A stretch of DNA of 64,000 bases from Mesonia maritima. GTDB lineage: Bacteria; Bacteroidota; Bacteroidia; Flavobacteriales; Flavobacteriaceae. Made by a program: the position numbers and the translations under genes. The notes below the pieces were generated by a model, which saw only the letters and a program-made list of their open reading frames with translations, ran no database searches and had not been told where the DNA came from. The stretch is taken from the NCBI RefSeq assembly GCF_042433895.1, contig NZ_JBHLUA010000012.1, positions 372,001 to 436,000 on the forward strand, given 5' to 3'. Below, piece by piece: positions 15,476 through 24,168 of the stretch (within the stretch, counting starts at the first letter, position 1; every line of letters begins with the position of its first letter).

Positions 15476-17824
15476 ATGTGTAGATTCATCTTTATATTCT
15501 TAATATTTCCCATTTCTTCTTTTGCGCAAGAAAAAATAGAGCTACACGGCAATATATTGGCGGAAGGAAAACCAGTTCCGTTTGCAAATATTTTTATAGC
15601 TGAATCGAGTTTAGGAACTTCAGCAAATATCGACGGCGAATATTCTTTAAGCGTTCCCAAAGAAACAATTGAAATCACCATTCAAGCGGTAGGTTACAAA
15701 ACATTAGTAAAAACTATACATGCGCTAGATTATAAAAATAAACCACTTAATCTTTCGCTGAAGGAAGATATGCTCGGCTTAGATCAAGTTGTGATTAGCG
15801 CCACCAGAAATCGGGTAAATAAAACTGAAACTCCGGTAGTTGTAAATGTATTGAGCAAAAAATTATTTAATGCAACCCAATCTATTTCGGTAGCAGAAAG
15901 CTTAAATTTTCAACCGGGCGTTCGTGTAGAAACAAATTGTCAAAATTGCGGTTTCACGCAAGTTCGGATAAATGGTTTAGATGGAAGTTACACACAAGTT
16001 CTAATTAATAGCCGAGCGGTTTTTAGTGCGTTAAACAGTGTTTATGGTTTAGAGCAAATTCCTACTTCCATTTTAGATCGTATTGAAGTCATTAGAAGCG
16101 GCGGTTCTGCTTTATACGGTTCTAACGCAATTGCAGGAACTATAAATATTATTACCAAAGATCCTGTTTTAAATTCTTGGGAAATAGGAGGAAATTTAGG
16201 ATTGATTGCCGGGAAGGTGGCCGACAGAACCTTAAATTTAAACGCTTCTGTAGTGAGTGAAGATCTTAACCAAGGAATTACCGTTTTCGGAATGCGAAGA
16301 AATCGTGATTCTTATGATGCGAACAAAGACGGATTTACAGAAATTACCGAATTAAATAATACTACTTTAGGAGCTAAAGCTTTTTTAAAACCTTCAGAAA
16401 AAAGTAAAATTACACTCGATTTTACAGCTTTAGAAGAATATCGTCGTGGTGGAAATCAATTAGAATTAGCACCACATTTAACTGAGATTACCGAAAAATT
16501 AGACCATAATACTTATATCGGCGGACTTACTTACGATTTGCAAAATGAAGCCGCAACAAATCAATTTTCAGTTTATACCTCAACACAATATACCGATAGA
16601 AAAAGTTATTATGGCGGTTTAGGTGGCGGAAGAACACGTCAAGATTCTATTTTAGCTTCAAATGCGTACGGAAAAACCGATGATTTTGCACTGCTAACAG
16701 GTAGTCAATTTACACGGAATTTTACTAATCAAAATATAATTACCGTTGGCGCAGAATATAATTTGAATAAAGTGGAAGATAATATTCCGGGCTATAATCG
16801 ATCGACAAATCAAGAAGTTCATAGTCTTGGAACCTTTGCTCAATATGAATGGAAACCGATTAAAAAATTTACCGCTTTAATCGGCAGCAGATTCGATTAT
16901 GTTTCGGTTTCTGGAACTTACGCCATTCAAGAAATTTCTAGAAAAGCGCAAATTGATCAAGCCGTTTTTAGTCCACGCTTTACGGTTTTATATAATTTTA
17001 TTAAAAACTGGCAATTTCGTGGTGGTTATGCACGCGGTTTTCGCGCTCCACAAGCTTTTAATGAAGATTTGCATATTTCGTCGGTTGGCGGCGAACCGCG
17101 TTTTGTCATTCTTTCTGAAAATTTAGAAACCGAATATTCTAACGCTTATACGGCTTCGCTGAATTTCTCAAAAGATTTTTCAAACTTACAAACCAATTTT
17201 TTACTCGAAGGTTTTTATACAGATTTACAAAATCCGTTTACAACTATAAGTACAGGAGCGAGTTTGCCAAACGGCTCAATTTTGCAAGAAGTGAAGAATG
17301 GAAATGGCGCTTATGTTAGCGGCTTAAATCTTGAAATCGGACTTTCACCTTCTTCAGATTTCACCTTTCAAGTGGGCGGAACTTTTCAAAATTCGAAGTA
17401 TAAAAAATCACAACTTTTATATGAAGCTGAAGCGGAAGATGAAAATATTTTTACAGATGAATTTGTACGAAACCCTAATCTTTACGGCTATTTAAATTCT
17501 ACTTATAATTTTACTGAAGAAACCGCTGTATCGCTTACCGGAACATATACAGGAAGAATGATTGTTCCGAAAGTAATAAATGCTGATGGGTTTCTTCGGT
17601 TAAATGAAAGCGATCCGTTTTATAATATTAATCTAAAATTGAGTCATCATATCGATTTTACCGAGCGCTTTCAAATGACGTTTAGCGGTGGAATTCAGAA
17701 TATTTTTAATAGTTATCAAGATGATTTTGATACCGGACCGCAACGCGATTCAGATTACATTTACGGTCCATCAAGACCTCGTACTTTTTTCTTCGGAATA
17801 AAATTTGGAAATCTTCATAACTAA
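15476..17824 (+). CDS. TonB-dependent outer membrane receptor, probably for metal uptake
   Basis: 782 aa. It has a signal peptide ending SSFAQ (about 1-18), a carboxypeptidase-regulatory-like beta-sandwich (about 20-100), a plug domain (about 110-225, including RVNKTETPVVVNVLS and IEVIRSGGSALYGSNAIAGT) and a C-terminal barrel ending in an aromatic residue region (FFFGIKFGN). It takes a substrate through the outer membrane using TonB energy. The probable repressor site in its promoter and the divergent ZIP permease operon suggest a metal or metal complex; the barrel itself does not identify the ligand. The gene runs 3 bp into the thioredoxin-like gene. It lacks the SusD partner of polysaccharide systems. 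Confidence 0.93.
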   Translation: MCRFIFIFLIFPISSFAQEKIELHGNILAEGKPVPFANIFIAESSLGTSANIDGEYSLSVPKETIEITIQAVGYKTLVKTIHALDYKNKPLNLSLKEDMLGLDQVVISATRNRVNKTETPVVVNVLSKKLFNATQSISVAESLNFQPGVRVETNCQNCGFTQVRINGLDGSYTQVLINSRAVFSALNSVYGLEQIPTSILDRIEVIRSGGSALYGSNAIAGTINIITKDPVLNSWEIGGNLGLIAGKVADRTLNLNASVVSEDLNQGITVFGMRRNRDSYDANKDGFTEITELNNTTLGAKAFLKPSEKSKITLDFTALEEYRRGGNQLELAPHLTEITEKLDHNTYIGGLTYDLQNEAATNQFSVYTSTQYTDRKSYYGGLGGGRTRQDSILASNAYGKTDDFALLTGSQFTRNFTNQNIITVGAEYNLNKVEDNIPGYNRSTNQEVHSLGTFAQYEWKPIKKFTALIGSRFDYVSVSGTYAIQEISRKAQIDQAVFSPRFTVLYNFIKNWQFRGGYARGFRAPQAFNEDLHISSVGGEPRFVILSENLETEYSNAYTASLNFSKDFSNLQTNFLLEGFYTDLQNPFTTISTGASLPNGSILQEVKNGNGAYVSGLNLEIGLSPSSDFTFQVGGTFQNSKYKKSQLLYEAEAEDENIFTDEFVRNPNLYGYLNSTYNFTEETAVSLTGTYTGRMIVPKVINADGFLRLNESDPFYNINLKLSHHIDFTERFQMTFSGGIQNIFNSYQDDFDTGPQRDSDYIYGPSRPRTFFFGIKFGNLHN

Positions 17825-17827
17825 GTA

Positions 17828-18292
17828 ATGAAAAAAGGGTTGATCTACTTTTGTTTATTCATCTCCTTCGCTTCTCAAGCACAAGAAGCGAAGGAAATTT
17901 CGTGGTTAACTTTTGAAGAATTAGAAGTTAAACTGAACGAAAAGCCCCAAAAAACTTTTATTTATTTTTTTACAGATTGGTGTATGTATTGCAAAAAAAT
18001 GGATTGGAATGCGTTTAAAAATGAAGCTGTGAAAAATCAGTTAGCTGAAAAATATTATGCAGTTAAATTAAATGCTGAAACTAAAGAACCGATTTTATTT
18101 GACGGGCAAATTTTTAAAAACAAAAATGAAGGCAGAATTGCGTATCACGAATTGGCTTTATTATTAGGAAGTAGAAAAAATAAAGCATTTAGCGTTCCGG
18201 TAATTTTGGTGTTGGATGAAAATTTTAAGGTTGAAAAAAGAATTTTTCACTACCTCACTTCTAAAGATTTACTTGCTTTATTAACCGACTGA
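17828..18292 (+). CDS. Exported thioredoxin-fold protein
   Basis: 154 aa with a signal peptide (MKKGLIYFCLFISFASQAQ). A thioredoxin-like domain carries a CxxC redox site (DWCMYCKK, about residues 50-57) and the cis-proline region (AFSVPVILVLDENF). It probably acts as a periplasmic thiol oxidoreductase. It starts 3 bp after the TonB receptor stop and so shares its promoter and probable metal control; a role in reducing the imported metal complex or maintaining the receptor is conceivable but speculative. The length is that of DUF255/thioredoxin_7 proteins. Confidence 0.82.
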   Translation: MKKGLIYFCLFISFASQAQEAKEISWLTFEELEVKLNEKPQKTFIYFFTDWCMYCKKMDWNAFKNEAVKNQLAEKYYAVKLNAETKEPILFDGQIFKNKNEGRIAYHELALLLGSRKNKAFSVPVILVLDENFKVEKRIFHYLTSKDLLALLTD

Positions 18293-18297
18293 TTTTC

Positions 18298-18379
18298 GCG
18301 TTAGGGATTGTAATGGAAATCCTTTGGCGATTTTATGAGCCAAAGATTGCAGTGAAAAGCCCGCCCGAAGGGAACGCCC
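18298..18379 (+). repeat. Structured intergenic repeat, copy 1
   Basis: Begins GCGTTAGGGATTG and ends ACGCCC, with an internal AGTGAAAAGC block, matching the copy at 24053-24153. Between the conserved blocks are two hairpins: CTTTGGC/GCCAAAG and CCC/GGG around GAA. It lies between two convergent genes. Similar GCGTTAG...GTGGAAAGC...ACGCCC elements are scattered through flavobacterial genomes as far as I recall. A related 19-bp module (18400-18418, minus orientation) follows. Confidence 0.65.
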
Positions 18380-18399
18380 TTATAAATTTGTCTTATCAA

Positions 18400-18418
18400 T
18401 ATTATATCCTTTTGGCGG
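18400..18418 (-). repeat. Short repeat module CCGCCAAAAGGATATAATA
   Basis: On the minus strand it reads CCGCCAAAAGGATATAATA. A near copy, CCGCCAAAGGATTTAATA, is at 24169-24186 on the plus strand. Both sit just after the ACGCCC end of a structured repeat, but in opposite orientation. Confidence 0.5.
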
Positions 18419-18424
18419 CGCCAA

Positions 18425-19168
18425 TTAAAATCCGCGTTCTTTTTGAATTTGTTCGTAAGCGGATTGAACTTGGGTAAATTTTTCTTGCGCTCCTTTTTTG
18501 TAGGCTTCATCCATATGTTCTAACTTATCGGGATGGTATTTTTTTGCCATTTTTCGATAGGCTTTTTTCACCTCAGCATCAGAAACGTCTTCGTCAATTT
18601 CCAGAATTTTATAGGCTTTGTCTGCCGATTTAAAGAACATGGCTTTTATGCTCTCAAAATCGCTTCGGTTTAAACGCAAATGCCCGGCAATTTTAGAAAG
18701 TTCTCGAAGTTCATCTTCATCTACGCTACCGTCGGCTTGCGCAATTCCGAAGAGAAAATGAAGAATTTGCAGCCGAACTTCATACGTAGTTCGCATATGT
18801 AAATAGGCACAAATTCTACCGGAATCTATTTGGCGGTTTTTAACGACATCATTAAAAGTTCTAAAGGTGGCGTTTGCTCTTTCTTTTCCGTAGGCTCTTA
18901 CAAAATAACTTCTTACGTAATCTAATTCTCCTTGACTTACGCTGCCATCGGCTTTAATTACAATTGAGCAAAGTGAGAGTAAATTTAATTCGAAATCTCC
19001 CGGAGAAACGCGTTCTTTTTGCTGAAACATTTGAAAAACGTCGTTACTTGAGGTAGCTCCATTTCTTCTAAAAAGTACTTCTATAACGCTCCCGAGGAAA
19101 AAGCCGATAAACGCACCGGGAATTCGCATATAAATCAATCCGACAACTGCGGCGATCCATTTTATCAT
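18425..19168 (-). CDS. Membrane-anchored TerB/DnaJ-domain co-chaperone (DjlA-like)
   Basis: 247 aa. An N-terminal membrane segment (IAAVVGLIYMRIPGAFIGFF) is followed by a TerB-like helical domain (about 45-165; acidic SQGELDYV and SVDEDELREL repeats) and a C-terminal J domain with the HPD motif (KKYHPDKL). DjlA-type proteins stimulate DnaK at the inner membrane. An in-frame ATG 36 bp upstream (19204) was rejected because the promoter box TATATTTG at 19194-19187 lies between it and the ATG at 19168. Confidence 0.88.
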   Translation of the reverse strand: MIKWIAAVVGLIYMRIPGAFIGFFLGSVIEVLFRRNGATSSNDVFQMFQQKERVSPGDFELNLLSLCSIVIKADGSVSQGELDYVRSYFVRAYGKERANATFRTFNDVVKNRQIDSGRICAYLHMRTTYEVRLQILHFLFGIAQADGSVDEDELRELSKIAGHLRLNRSDFESIKAMFFKSADKAYKILEIDEDVSDAEVKKAYRKMAKKYHPDKLEHMDEAYKKGAQEKFTQVQSAYEQIQKERGF

Positions 19169-19186
19169 AATTTCTTTATTGAATTG

Positions 19187-19194
19187 CAAATATA
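19187..19194 (-). promoter_or_regulatory. -7 box of the DjlA-like gene
   Basis: Minus-strand TATATTTG, 18 bp before the ATG at 19168. It decides the start codon of that gene. Confidence 0.55.
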
Positions 19195-19344
19195 AAACCT
19201 TCAAAAAGGTTTCGCTACTTTATTATCTACGATTATTCTCTGTAATTATTGTAAAACTTAACCGACATATTTTAAGTTATACTACTATAAAAAAGCTTTA
19301 TAGACTTAAAACTAGTAGAATTGAAGCAACTATAACTTATTTGG

Positions 19345-19352
19345 TATCTTTG
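19345..19352 (+). promoter_or_regulatory. -7 box of the bacilliredoxin gene
   Basis: TATCTTTG 31 bp before the ATG at 19384, with TTG 21 bp further upstream. Confidence 0.55.
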
Positions 19353-19383
19353 CATAAAATTTATTACAAAAACAAAACACAAT

Positions 19384-19794
19384 ATGTATCCACCAGAATT
19401 AGTAAAACCCATGCGCGAAGAATTGACCGCTATTGGATTTAAAGAATTACAAAACGGAGAAGAAGTAGATTTAGCTGTAAACCAAGCCGGAACAACACTT
19501 GTTGTGGTAAACTCGGTTTGTGGTTGTGCGGCAGCAAATGCACGCCCGGGCGCTAGAATGTCTTTAGATAACACAAAAAAACCAGATCATTTAGTAACGG
19601 TTTTTGCCGGAGTTGATAAAGAAGCTACCGATAAAGCTCGAGCGCATATGGTTCCTTTTCCTCCAAGTTCGCCTTCAATGGCTCTTTTTAAAGATGGAGA
19701 ATTGGTTCATATGTTAGAACGCCACCATATTGAAGGTAGACCTGCTGAAATGATTGCAGAGAATTTAAAAGATGGTTATAACGAACACTGCTAA
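19384..19794 (+). CDS. Bacilliredoxin, BrxA/BrxB family (DUF1094)
   Basis: 136 aa, the normal length for the family. It starts MYPPELVKPMREEL and contains the CGC redox motif (NSVCGCAAANARPG, about 39-52), both hallmarks of the YphP/YqiW bacilliredoxins. In Firmicutes these remove bacillithiol from proteins; whether this host makes bacillithiol is not shown here. A single-gene unit with its own promoter and a strong terminator at 19818-19848. Confidence 0.92.
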   Translation: MYPPELVKPMREELTAIGFKELQNGEEVDLAVNQAGTTLVVVNSVCGCAAANARPGARMSLDNTKKPDHLVTVFAGVDKEATDKARAHMVPFPPSSPSMALFKDGELVHMLERHHIEGRPAEMIAENLKDGYNEHC

Positions 19795-19817
19795 GATTTA
19801 GTTTTAGTACAGCTCTT

Positions 19818-19848
19818 AAAAAGCCGTTTACTGTTAAACGGCTTTTTT
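19818..19848 (+). terminator. Terminator of the bacilliredoxin gene
   Basis: AAAAGCCGTTTA and its complement form a 12-bp stem around a short loop, ending in a run of six T. Starts about 23 bp after the stop codon. Confidence 0.9.
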
Positions 19849-19942
19849 CATTTCAATTTATTATGCTTGCATATTTGTTTTACCTAAATAGTAGCATTTA
19901 CAAGTTTTTTAGATTTATTTTTGCCTTTTCAATTAAAATTGA

Positions 19943-20686
19943 ATGAAGAAGATTATTTCATACCCTCTTTCTGTTCTTTATTACCTGTTTTTTGGTTTAA
20001 CACTCGTGATTTTTCATCCTATCCAGTGGATTTGCTTTAACGTTTTTGGTTACCAAGCGCACAAAAAAAGTGTTGATTTTCTAAATCTTGGCCTTATGGG
20101 CTGTTTACATATTTTAGGAACGCGCATTACTTTTACGAATGATTTTCCTTTAACTGAAAACATTCCGCATATTATTGTAGCCAATCACCAAAGTCCGTAC
20201 GATATCCCGCCAATTATATGGTTTCTTCGGAAATTACATCCTAAATTTATCAGTAAAAAAGAACTCGGAAAAGGTATTCCAAGTGTTTCATATAACCTTC
20301 GTCACGGCGGTTCAATTTTAATCGATAGAAAAAACCCACGACAATCCTTACCGGAAATTAAGAGATTTGCACGATATTTGAACACAACTAAACGTTCTGC
20401 AGTAATTTTTCCTGAAGGAACACGAAGCCGCGACGGAATGCCAAAACGCTTCTCTCCTAACGGATTAAAAATGCTGTTTAAATATTGTCCTGAAGCTGTA
20501 ATTGTACCGATTACAATTAATAACTCTTGGAAACTAACAAAAAAAGGTTCTTTTCCCTTATCAGTTGGAGTTCATATTAATTTTAAAGTACAAGCTCCAA
20601 TTTTAGTACAAGAACACGATGTTGAAACGTTAGTAGACAAAATAGAAAACGAAATTACAAGAGATATACATCTTCCTAAAAAATAA
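19943..20686 (+). CDS. plsC: 1-acyl-sn-glycerol-3-phosphate acyltransferase (PlsC family)
   Basis: 247 aa. An N-terminal membrane region (about 8-35) is followed by the acyltransferase motifs NHQSPYD (HX4D) and FPEGTRSRDG. It acylates lysophosphatidate to phosphatidate at the inner membrane. The desaturase gene follows after 3 bp, making a two-gene lipid operon in which one enzyme makes unsaturated acyl-ACP and the other can use it. Other PlsC-family acyltransferases, for example for ornithine lipids, share these motifs. Confidence 0.88.
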   Translation: MKKIISYPLSVLYYLFFGLTLVIFHPIQWICFNVFGYQAHKKSVDFLNLGLMGCLHILGTRITFTNDFPLTENIPHIIVANHQSPYDIPPIIWFLRKLHPKFISKKELGKGIPSVSYNLRHGGSILIDRKNPRQSLPEIKRFARYLNTTKRSAVIFPEGTRSRDGMPKRFSPNGLKMLFKYCPEAVIVPITINNSWKLTKKGSFPLSVGVHINFKVQAPILVQEHDVETLVDKIENEITRDIHLPKK

Positions 20687-20689
20687 CTT

Positions 20690-21682
20690 ATGCCACAAAA
20701 AAATGTTCGATTAGAAGTAATGCAACAACTGGAACCAAAAGTCAATGGTTTTATTGACGACTTTTTGATTCCGGTAGATGAGATTTGGCAGCCTACAGAT
20801 TTTTTACCCAACTCACAAAAAGAAAGTTTTTTTGATGAAGTGACCGAACTTCGTGAATTGGCAAAAGAATTACCGTATGATTTTTGGGTAGTTTTGGTTG
20901 GCGACACCGTAACCGAAGAAGCACTTCCAACCTATGAATCTTGGTTAATGGATGTAGAAGGAATTAATCAACACGATGGTGGAACACCTTGGTCTAAATG
21001 GGTAAGATATTGGACCGGAGAAGAAAATCGTCATGGCGACACGTTAAATAAGTATTTATATCTATCTGGAAGAGTAGATATGATTGAAGTTGAACGAACT
21101 ACACATCATTTAATAAACGACGGTTTTGATATTGGTACCGATAGAGACCCGTATAAAAACTTTGTATATACGAGTTTTCAAGAATTAGCGACTTATATTT
21201 CGCATAATCGCGTAGCAAAATTAGCGCGTAACTACGGAAATAAATCGCTCGCAAAAATGTGCAAAATTATTTCTGGAGATGAAATGCGTCACTTTAATGC
21301 TTACAGCACATTTGTTCACGAGATTTTTAAAATCGACCCGAGCAATATGATGATCGCTTTTAAAGATATGATGAAGCACAAAATTGTAATGCCGGCTATG
21401 TTTTTAAGAGAATCTGGCGATAGTTTAGGAGCAGCTTTCGATGAGTTTTCACAAGCCGCACAAAGAATAGGCGTTTACACAGGACAAGATTATGTAGATA
21501 TTATGAAGCGCTTAATTAAACGTTGGGAAATCGATAAAATTGAAGGACTAACCGATGAAGCTGAAAAAGCACGTGATTTTGTAATGAAACTTCCTGCAAG
21601 AATGGAACGCGTAAACCAACGAATTAAAATTTCACAAAAAATAACACATTTTAAATGGGTAAATCCTGCCCTAACTAAGTAA
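20690..21682 (+). CDS. Acyl-ACP desaturase (stearoyl-ACP desaturase type)
   Basis: 330 aa, soluble ferritin-like di-iron enzyme. The two iron motifs are present: EENRHGD (in WTGEENRHGDTLNKYLYL) and GDEMRH. It introduces a cis double bond into acyl-ACP, normally delta-9, using oxygen and ferredoxin. This is the plant-plastid type family, also found in Bacteroidota and Actinobacteria. It is translated with the upstream plsC. A terminator follows at 21701-21732. Confidence 0.92.
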   Translation: MPQKNVRLEVMQQLEPKVNGFIDDFLIPVDEIWQPTDFLPNSQKESFFDEVTELRELAKELPYDFWVVLVGDTVTEEALPTYESWLMDVEGINQHDGGTPWSKWVRYWTGEENRHGDTLNKYLYLSGRVDMIEVERTTHHLINDGFDIGTDRDPYKNFVYTSFQELATYISHNRVAKLARNYGNKSLAKMCKIISGDEMRHFNAYSTFVHEIFKIDPSNMMIAFKDMMKHKIVMPAMFLRESGDSLGAAFDEFSQAAQRIGVYTGQDYVDIMKRLIKRWEIDKIEGLTDEAEKARDFVMKLPARMERVNQRIKISQKITHFKWVNPALTK

Positions 21683-21700
21683 AATACCACTCATAATATT

Positions 21701-21732
21701 AATTCCCGTAAAGTGCTTTTACGGGAATTTTT
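21701..21732 (+). terminator. Terminator of the plsC-desaturase operon
   Basis: AATTCCCGTAAA / TTTACGGGAATT, a 12-bp perfect stem with a GTGC-type loop, followed by TTTTTG. About 19 bp after the desaturase stop. Confidence 0.9.
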
Positions 21733-21761
21733 GTTTATATATGGTTTAAAAATAACAACCT

Positions 21762-22418
21762 ATGAATTTTGAAAGTAAACATATTCTCGCAACAAAAGCA
21801 TTTGTAAAAAAAGAATTAAAAGATGCTGAAGGCGGTCACGATTGGTTTCATATCGAACGTGTTTACAAAAACGCATTGCTTATCGCAAAAACAGAAAACA
21901 CAGATTTAGAAATTGTTTCTTTAGCTTCATTATTACACGATATTGCGGATTCTAAATTTCATAACGGCGATGAAAAAATCGGTCCACAGAAAGCAAAAGA
22001 ATTTTTAGAAACGCTCGCTCTGAATGAAAAATCGATTAATCATATTGTAAAAATTATTGAAAATGTTTCCTTTAAAGGTGGAAATACAGAAGTTACCTTT
22101 CGCTCAAAAGAATTAGAAATTGTACAAGATGCAGATCGGCTTGATGCAATCGGGGCGATCGGGATTGCTAGAACGTTTAATTACGGAGGTTACAAAAACA
22201 GAAAAATTTACGATCCCGAAATTCAACCGAAATTAAATATGAACAAAGAGGAATATAAAAAATCCTTAAACCCAACTATAAATCATTTCTACGAAAAACT
22301 TCTGCTTTTAAAAGACAGAATGAATACCGAAACCGGAAAGAAATTAGCTGAAAAACGTCACAAATTTATGGAAGATTTTCTTGATCAATTTTATGCTGAA
22401 TGGAATGGAGAAATATAA
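21762..22418 (+). CDS. HD-domain phosphohydrolase
   Basis: 218 aa, one HD domain: first His in GHDWFHIERV (about 26-35), HD pair in LLHDIADS (about 66-73) and the distal Asp in VQDADRLDAIGAIG. The layout matches the YedJ/YpgQ-type HD hydrolases, some of which hydrolyse nucleotides; the substrate is unknown here. Single gene before dinB. No signal peptide. Confidence 0.88.
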   Translation: MNFESKHILATKAFVKKELKDAEGGHDWFHIERVYKNALLIAKTENTDLEIVSLASLLHDIADSKFHNGDEKIGPQKAKEFLETLALNEKSINHIVKIIENVSFKGGNTEVTFRSKELEIVQDADRLDAIGAIGIARTFNYGGYKNRKIYDPEIQPKLNMNKEEYKKSLNPTINHFYEKLLLLKDRMNTETGKKLAEKRHKFMEDFLDQFYAEWNGEI

Positions 22419-22468
22419 AATATCTTTTATAACCAACCTGCTGAATTTAAAATCGCAAGAATAAATTC

Positions 22469-22476
22469 TACCTTTG
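22469..22476 (+). promoter_or_regulatory. -7 box of dinB
   Basis: TACCTTTG, seven bases before the dinB ATG. It implies a very short leader and no clear SD sequence. No palindromic damage-response operator was recognised. Confidence 0.5.
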
Positions 22477-22483
22477 TGAGGCT

Positions 22484-23581
22484 ATGAACGCCCGAAAAAT
22501 AATTCATATCGATATGGATGCTTTTTACGCATCGGTAGAACAATTAGACAATCCCGAATTACGCGGAAAAGCTATCGCCGTTGGCGGCCGTTCAAAACGA
22601 GGCGTTGTAAGTGCCGCAAGTTATGAAGCTCGAAAATTTGGCGTGAAAAGTGCGATGAGCGGAGCAATTGCCCAAAGACTTTGTCCGCATCTTATTTTTG
22701 TGAAAACCAGATTCGATCGATATCGTGAAATTTCTCAACAGATCCGAAAAATATTTTTTGAATATACCGATTTGGTCGAACCGCTTTCGCTCGATGAAGC
22801 CTATTTAGATGTTACCGAAAACAAAAAAGGAAATCCCAGCGCAACTTTAATTGCTGAAGAAATTAGAGCAAAAATTAAAGAGAAAACCGGTTTAAACGCT
22901 TCTGCGGGAATCTCGATTAATAAATTTGTCGCTAAAATTGCTAGCGATTATAACAAACCCAACGGACAAAAAACGGTTTATCCAGAAGAAGTGGAAACTT
23001 TTTTGCAAGGATTGGAAATTCGAAAATTTCACGGCGTAGGTAAAGTTACCGCTGAAAAAATGTACCGTTTCGGAATTTTTACCGGTTACAATTTAAAGCA
23101 AAAAAGCTTAGAGTTTTTAGTTGAAAATTTCGGAAAAAGCGGAACGCATTATTATAACGTAGTTCGTGGTATTCATTTAAGCGAAGTAAAACCACATAGA
23201 ATTCGAAAATCATTAGGCGCCGAACGTACTTTTGCTGAAAATATTTCTTCTGAAATTTTTATGATGGATCGCCTAAACGATATTGCTGAAGAAATTGAAC
23301 GGCGGCTAACAAAAAATAAAGTGGCTGGAAAAACAGTAACTTTAAAAATAAAATACAGCGATTTTAGCATTCAAACGCGTAGTAAAACGTTGGCTTATTT
23401 TATTTCTACCAAAGCTTTAATTTTAGAAATCGCTAAAGATTTACTTTACCAAGAAAAAATGAAAAATTCGGTTAGATTGCTGGGTATTTCCTTATCAAAT
23501 TTAAATACAGATAAAGGTAAAAAAGAAGAGAAAAATCAAAATGATGACGAAATTTACGTTCAGCTTAAATTTGATTTTTGA
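22484..23581 (+). CDS. dinB: DNA polymerase IV (Y-family)
   Basis: 365 aa. The first catalytic motif is HIDMDAFYASVEQ (about 8-20) and the second SLDEAYLDVT (about 104-113); both acidic sets are intact. A thumb and little-finger domain follow (KSLGAERTF is typical). It copies damaged DNA with low fidelity. The C terminus ends QLKFDF, a likely beta-clamp-binding peptide. Its last 22 bp overlap the convergent membrane-protein gene. Confidence 0.95.
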   Translation: MNARKIIHIDMDAFYASVEQLDNPELRGKAIAVGGRSKRGVVSAASYEARKFGVKSAMSGAIAQRLCPHLIFVKTRFDRYREISQQIRKIFFEYTDLVEPLSLDEAYLDVTENKKGNPSATLIAEEIRAKIKEKTGLNASAGISINKFVAKIASDYNKPNGQKTVYPEEVETFLQGLEIRKFHGVGKVTAEKMYRFGIFTGYNLKQKSLEFLVENFGKSGTHYYNVVRGIHLSEVKPHRIRKSLGAERTFAENISSEIFMMDRLNDIAEEIERRLTKNKVAGKTVTLKIKYSDFSIQTRSKTLAYFISTKALILEIAKDLLYQEKMKNSVRLLGISLSNLNTDKGKKEEKNQNDDEIYVQLKFDF

Positions 23582-24051
23582 ATTGAAAGCGGTAAATTTT
23601 TTAGAATTTCTTCAGCTTCATCGGTTATAAAATTAAGATGTGTTTTTTTGGTACCGTAATTATAATAGAAAGTAATTTCGTCGGGTTTAAATTTGATGTT
23701 GTTTATCTCTTCCAATGAAATAATTTTGTCCTCTCTATATATTCTATAAATTAAATTCTGATTGGTAATGCTTAAAATTACTTTTTCTGGCGCCATAGCA
23801 CCAATAATGTAAACATCAGTTTTAAAATTTAGCTGTTCATTTTCTTCAAGCTTATAGTATTTTGGTTTTTTTACCCATAAAAAAAGTTGATATGCTTTGG
23901 GAAACACGAAAAAATAAATAAGTCCAAATAATGCTCCTCTTAGAAGTGAAGCAACTACGGAATCGTCTGAAATAAAATAGCTTAATAAAAAGTAAAGTCC
24001 CGAAATTAACAGGATTTGAATAACTGAAATTGTAATGAGCTTCCTTTTCAT
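23560..24051 (-). CDS. Membrane protein of unknown function with PH-like tail
   Basis: 163 aa. Two N-terminal membrane segments (ITISVIQILLISGLYFLLSY and a second around SLLRGALFGLIYFFVF) precede a cytoplasmic beta-rich domain of about 95 residues that could be PH-like (YRIYREDKIISLEEINNIKF). No family is recognised with confidence. The longer frame starting at 24096 was rejected: its first 15 residues are encoded entirely by the structured repeat beginning at 24053. The ATG at 24051 directly abuts that repeat. It is convergent with dinB. Confidence 0.65.
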   Translation of the reverse strand: MKRKLITISVIQILLISGLYFLLSYFISDDSVVASLLRGALFGLIYFFVFPKAYQLFLWVKKPKYYKLEENEQLNFKTDVYIIGAMAPEKVILSITNQNLIYRIYREDKIISLEEINNIKFKPDEITFYYNYGTKKTHLNFITDEAEEILKNLPLSIQKSNLS

Positions 24052-24052
24052 T

Positions 24053-24153
24053 GCGTTAGCGATTGAACGGTTTGTTTGAACTCTTTTTGTGGTCAAACCA
24101 AAAAGTGAGTAGTGAAAGCGCGGCGAGTTTTCCAGCGAAAACTCGCAACGCCC
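24053..24153 (+). repeat. Structured intergenic repeat, copy 2
   Basis: Begins GCGTTAGCGATTGAACGG and ends ACGCCC, with an internal AGTGAAAGCGC block, like copy 1 at 18298-18379. The variable parts again form hairpins: ACTC-TTTT-TGGT around CAA pairing with ACCA-AAAA-GAGT, and a perfect 10-bp stem GCGAGTTTTC/GAAAACTCGC. The stem sequences differ from copy 1 while pairing is kept. Confidence 0.7.
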
Positions 24154-24168
24154 AAAAATTTATTAGAA

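Noticed and set aside
19179..19442. 87-codon rightward frame before the bacilliredoxin gene
   Set aside because: It crosses the bacilliredoxin promoter and start and has no recognisable features.
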